Origin: Paramecium sonneborni
Taxonomy: Eukaryota > Ciliophora > Oligohymenophorea > Peniculida > Parameciidae
NCBI GenBank assembly: GCA_905182985.1
Contig: CAJJDN010000153.1
Location: forward strand, 62,001-126,000
Length of the DNA stretch: 64,000 bases
Direction of reading: 5' to 3'
The position numbers and the translations under genes were made by a program. How positions within the stretch are numbered: position 1 is the first letter of the stretch; each line of letters begins with the position of its first letter. The notes beneath the pieces were generated by a model that saw only the letters and a list, made by a program, of their open reading frames with translations, searched no databases and was not told the DNA's origin. This document shows positions 61,655 to 64,000 of the stretch, in pieces.

Positions 61655-62308
61655 ATGTCACCTAAAGCTGCAAGGGAATATCTGAACAGTTTGAAAAGTT
61701 TCATTTGTCAGTATGAAACAAAACCAATAACAGAGAGAATAGCAACATAATCAACATTTGAAATTATATAATAATAACCATATTTGTATTACCCAGTAGC
61801 AAATAGATTGAATGATGATTTTAAATTGATGACTCCTCATAAAATTGAAGTTAGAAAAATTAATCAAGATGGTACAATACATTCACTGCGATATTATTAT
61901 TTAAAATAAGCAGCTTTAGGAAGCTCAAATGACATTCCATAATCATAATAAATAATGATTTTAGGATTAAAACATAGTGGAAAGAAGAAACTTCTCTAAG
62001 AACTCATAAAAAGAATTATGCCAAAAAATTTCAAATTATCTTTGCAAACAGAATCAGGTGAGAAGACTATCGATTTATAATTGAATGATGATATAAAATA
62101 AACTATAAAAAGTATACTAGCAGGACAGAAACATTATTAATTGATTGCTAAAGGTGAACAAAATATGATAGCATGTAGAGGATTGGAGGGATTTAAAAGA
62201 GACAAGAAAGATAAAGGAATTCTTATTGTTTGTGTAAAACCTGGAAAAGAGGAGAAATTAGATTGCCTGAAGACATTCAAATTCTTAGAAGAAATTTACA
62301 AAAATTGA
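61655..62308 (+). CDS. Protein with degenerate P-loop, 217 aa
   Basis: ATG 61655 (MSPKAAREYLNSLKSFICQY) to TGA 62306, 218 codons, no intron. In the middle, QIMILGLKHSGKKKLLQELI has the shape of a Walker A loop (beta strand, GxxxxGK, helix), but the residue after GK is Lys, not Ser/Thr. Later KGILIVCVKPGKEEKLDCL could be the hydrophobic strand of a GTPase-like core. So it may be a small G-protein-like fold that has lost, or altered, nucleotide binding. No clear DxxG or NKxD. Function unknown. Confidence 0.75.
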
Positions 62309-62337
62309 TTATTAATGTAATAATTATATCAATATAA

Positions 62338-63296
62338 ATGGGTACTTGTTAGTTATAAAATTGCAGATGTGTATGTTAATAGAATAGATTAGCATGCCAA
62401 TGTGGAAGTTAAAATACAATTTTAATGGAAGAATAAGCAAGAGAAATTCGTAGAAGAATAAGTTAAGATTAAATGGTAAAATAGTTAGTAGTACTATATA
62501 GAAAAGATCAAATAGATTTTCAAATAATAAAAGTAAGACAGGATCTCCTGCTCAATCAAATTCAAGTGACTCTTAAAATAAGACTAAATTTTCTACAAAT
62601 CGAAAAGCATCAAATCGATCTCCTAATTCAACTGAAAGGTATTTAATATCTGAAGAATGTAATATTGCAACTGAAAGTAGTCTACAAAAGAAAAGTAGAA
62701 AACCTAAGATTAGAAATTTAAAATTTAATAGAAGCTTGAGCTACTTTGGTGAAGAAGTTGTTGTATTTAAATTTTAAGAAGTTATTGATCAATCTTAAAG
62801 TTAAAAGGAAATTAAAATTGAATCTCCTTAATTTTAAACTCTTAAGAATACTTTAGAAAATAAATAAACATTAGATCAGATTTAATCTTTCAAAGATCCA
62901 ACAATGACTATGAAAACACCTACTACTACTGGTGCAGAATTATCTAATGTTGCTACTTAATCTGCTCCATTTTTTATTCAATAACCATCTATTTCTAGAG
63001 AAAGTTCTCCATCAAAATTATCACATCCTATAACTTAAGTAAGTATGGAACCTAATCTAAATAAATAATCTTTATCTGTAATCACTGAATAACAATAATT
63101 AAAAAATAGATCACATACAGCTGATTTATCAGATGATCAAAAAAGTATTACTCCAAGGAGTGCTCTTAAATTATAACAAAAGAATAATGATTCCTTTAGA
63201 ACTTAATAATAAGAAAAACGCAAAGTACGATTTGATCTTCCTAATTCACATTATATCAAAGAAAGAATAAAACAATAACAAAGGTTTTTCAATTGA
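62338..63296 (+). CDS. Ser/Gln-rich disordered protein with MGTC start, 310 aa
   Basis: ATG 62338, 29 bases after the previous stop, to TGA 63294; a 26-nt intron leaves exactly 311 codons. The N-terminus MGTCQLQNCRCVCQQ has Gly-2 and several nearby Cys, consistent with myristoylation and multiple palmitoylation. The rest is low complexity, rich in Ser, Thr, Gln, Asn and Pro with many SP/TP sites (SKTGSPAQSNSS, MKTPTTTGAEL, ISRESSPSKLSHP), ending with a basic KRKVRFDLP. Probably an intrinsically disordered, heavily phosphorylated membrane-tethered protein. No domain. Confidence 0.75.
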
Positions 63297-63374
63297 ATAA
63301 GAATTTGTTATTAAAGTATATGTAAATTTAATCTGAGATTCTCATTTATTAACTAATATATATAACAAAAAAAT

Positions 63375-64000
63375 TCATGCATTTTTCTCAAATTACTTTT
63401 TATACATCAGAAAACCTATATTAAATATATATATAATAATATTACTAATATTATTTTATGTTAATTATTTAGGAGTTGCAATGTTTTATCTAAAATTGTT
63501 AAACTATTCATGTTCATCAATCTATGTATTTTTAATTCTATGTGAATCCTTTATAAAAATAAATATAATACTAGATCCGTAAATTCAGTTTAAAGTTTTT
63601 CACTTTAAAAATCAATATTTGACAATCCACTAATTGTTTTTGCTTATTAATCCTACTAAGTATCCATTTTTAACATACTATCATCTTCCATTGTTTTTTG
63701 AGTAACTTATGTTTAAAGAGTAGGTTAAGTTTATTTCTTTTTAATGATCTTAACTTTTTTCAAAGATCCAAAAATTTTACCTAACTATTCCTCTGGTTTT
63801 TCAAAGTGAGTACTTTCAAAAGCTTGGATTGCAACATTTTTAGTATGTGATTTATTAGAAAAATCAGATTTTTTTACAGAATCCATTTAAACTAAAAATT
63901 CATCAGATTTAATTGATTTTGGTGATAATTCTGGTTCCTTTAAATGAATTTCAATATTGTTAAACTAATCTGTTATATTTTTGAGTTGTTATTCATCAGA
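63375..64000 (-). CDS. Ser/Lys-rich protein, 5' end beyond window (partial)
   Basis: Open frame entering from the right edge. It reads polar, Lys/Ser/Gln-rich segments (HLKEPELSPKSIKSDEF, MDSVKKSDFSNKSHTKN, LGKIFGSLKKVKIIKKKQTQ, ISGLSNIDFQSEKLQ). A 23-nt intron near 63550-63572 carries it to TGA at 63375, but the last ~30 residues are AT-driven and the true stop may be earlier. Composition suggests a disordered regulatory or cytoskeletal protein. Confidence 0.55.

Overview
The window looks like Paramecium macronuclear DNA. It is very AT-rich and gene-dense on both strands. TAA and TAG are read as glutamine inside every long frame and TGA is the only stop. Frames are joined by tiny GT..AG introns, mostly 19-33 nt. 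A large cysteine-periodic surface (immobilisation) antigen gene is present. In most genes I checked, removing the short introns gives an exact multiple of three from ATG to TGA, which is the main support for the models. No tRNA, rRNA, CRISPR array or transposon was recognised.

Layout. 0-8 kb: a partial gene end, an 854-aa conserved ciliate protein, a small single-pass membrane protein, a damaged Cys-motif gene, a small ORF and a PDI-like protein without a CxxC site. 8-12.8 kb: a multi-TM protein, a cystatin-like gene and a heat-shock factor (HSF), disturbed by a 1,048-bp exact duplication across a single N. 12.8-18 kb: a secreted helical protein, a calcium-dependent protein kinase with DWG in place of DFG, and two coiled-coil proteins. 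18.5-36.3 kb: a prominin-like five-TM protein, a Trp-periodic coiled-coil protein, an IQ-motif protein, the ER complex subunit EMC2, a tubulin tyrosine ligase-like enzyme and a giant TPR/IQ/poly-Q protein. 36.5-43.6 kb: the surface antigen, broken by a second exact duplication (1,198 bp) across a single N. Collapsing that duplication gives one uninterrupted 1,957-residue frame. 43.8-64 kb: an RBR ubiquitin ligase with C-terminal TM segments, two adjacent genes starting MGC/MGGC, a helix-turn-helix protein, a dual-specificity phosphatase with a poly-Q tail, a rhomboid-like membrane protein, a two-TM ciliate-family protein, a Myb/SANT protein and several charged or helical proteins of unknown role.

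Genes are single transcription units rather than operons. Convergent genes are often separated by only 15-35 bp and divergent start codons can be very close (8 bp between HSF and its neighbour). By content the window is a mixture: cortex/cilium (TTLL, coiled-coil, IQ, TPR, prominin-like), ER membrane and quality control (EMC2, PDI-like, rhomboid-like, RBR), signalling (CDPK, phosphatase) and cell surface (antigen).

No single region reads as a wholly new system. The most distinctive items are the apparently broken or shifted genes (3.7-5.2 kb, cystatin-like, multi-TM at 9.5 kb), the assembly-overlap artefacts at both Ns, the DWG kinase, the prominin-like protein, the Trp-anchored coiled coil and the giant poly-Q protein.
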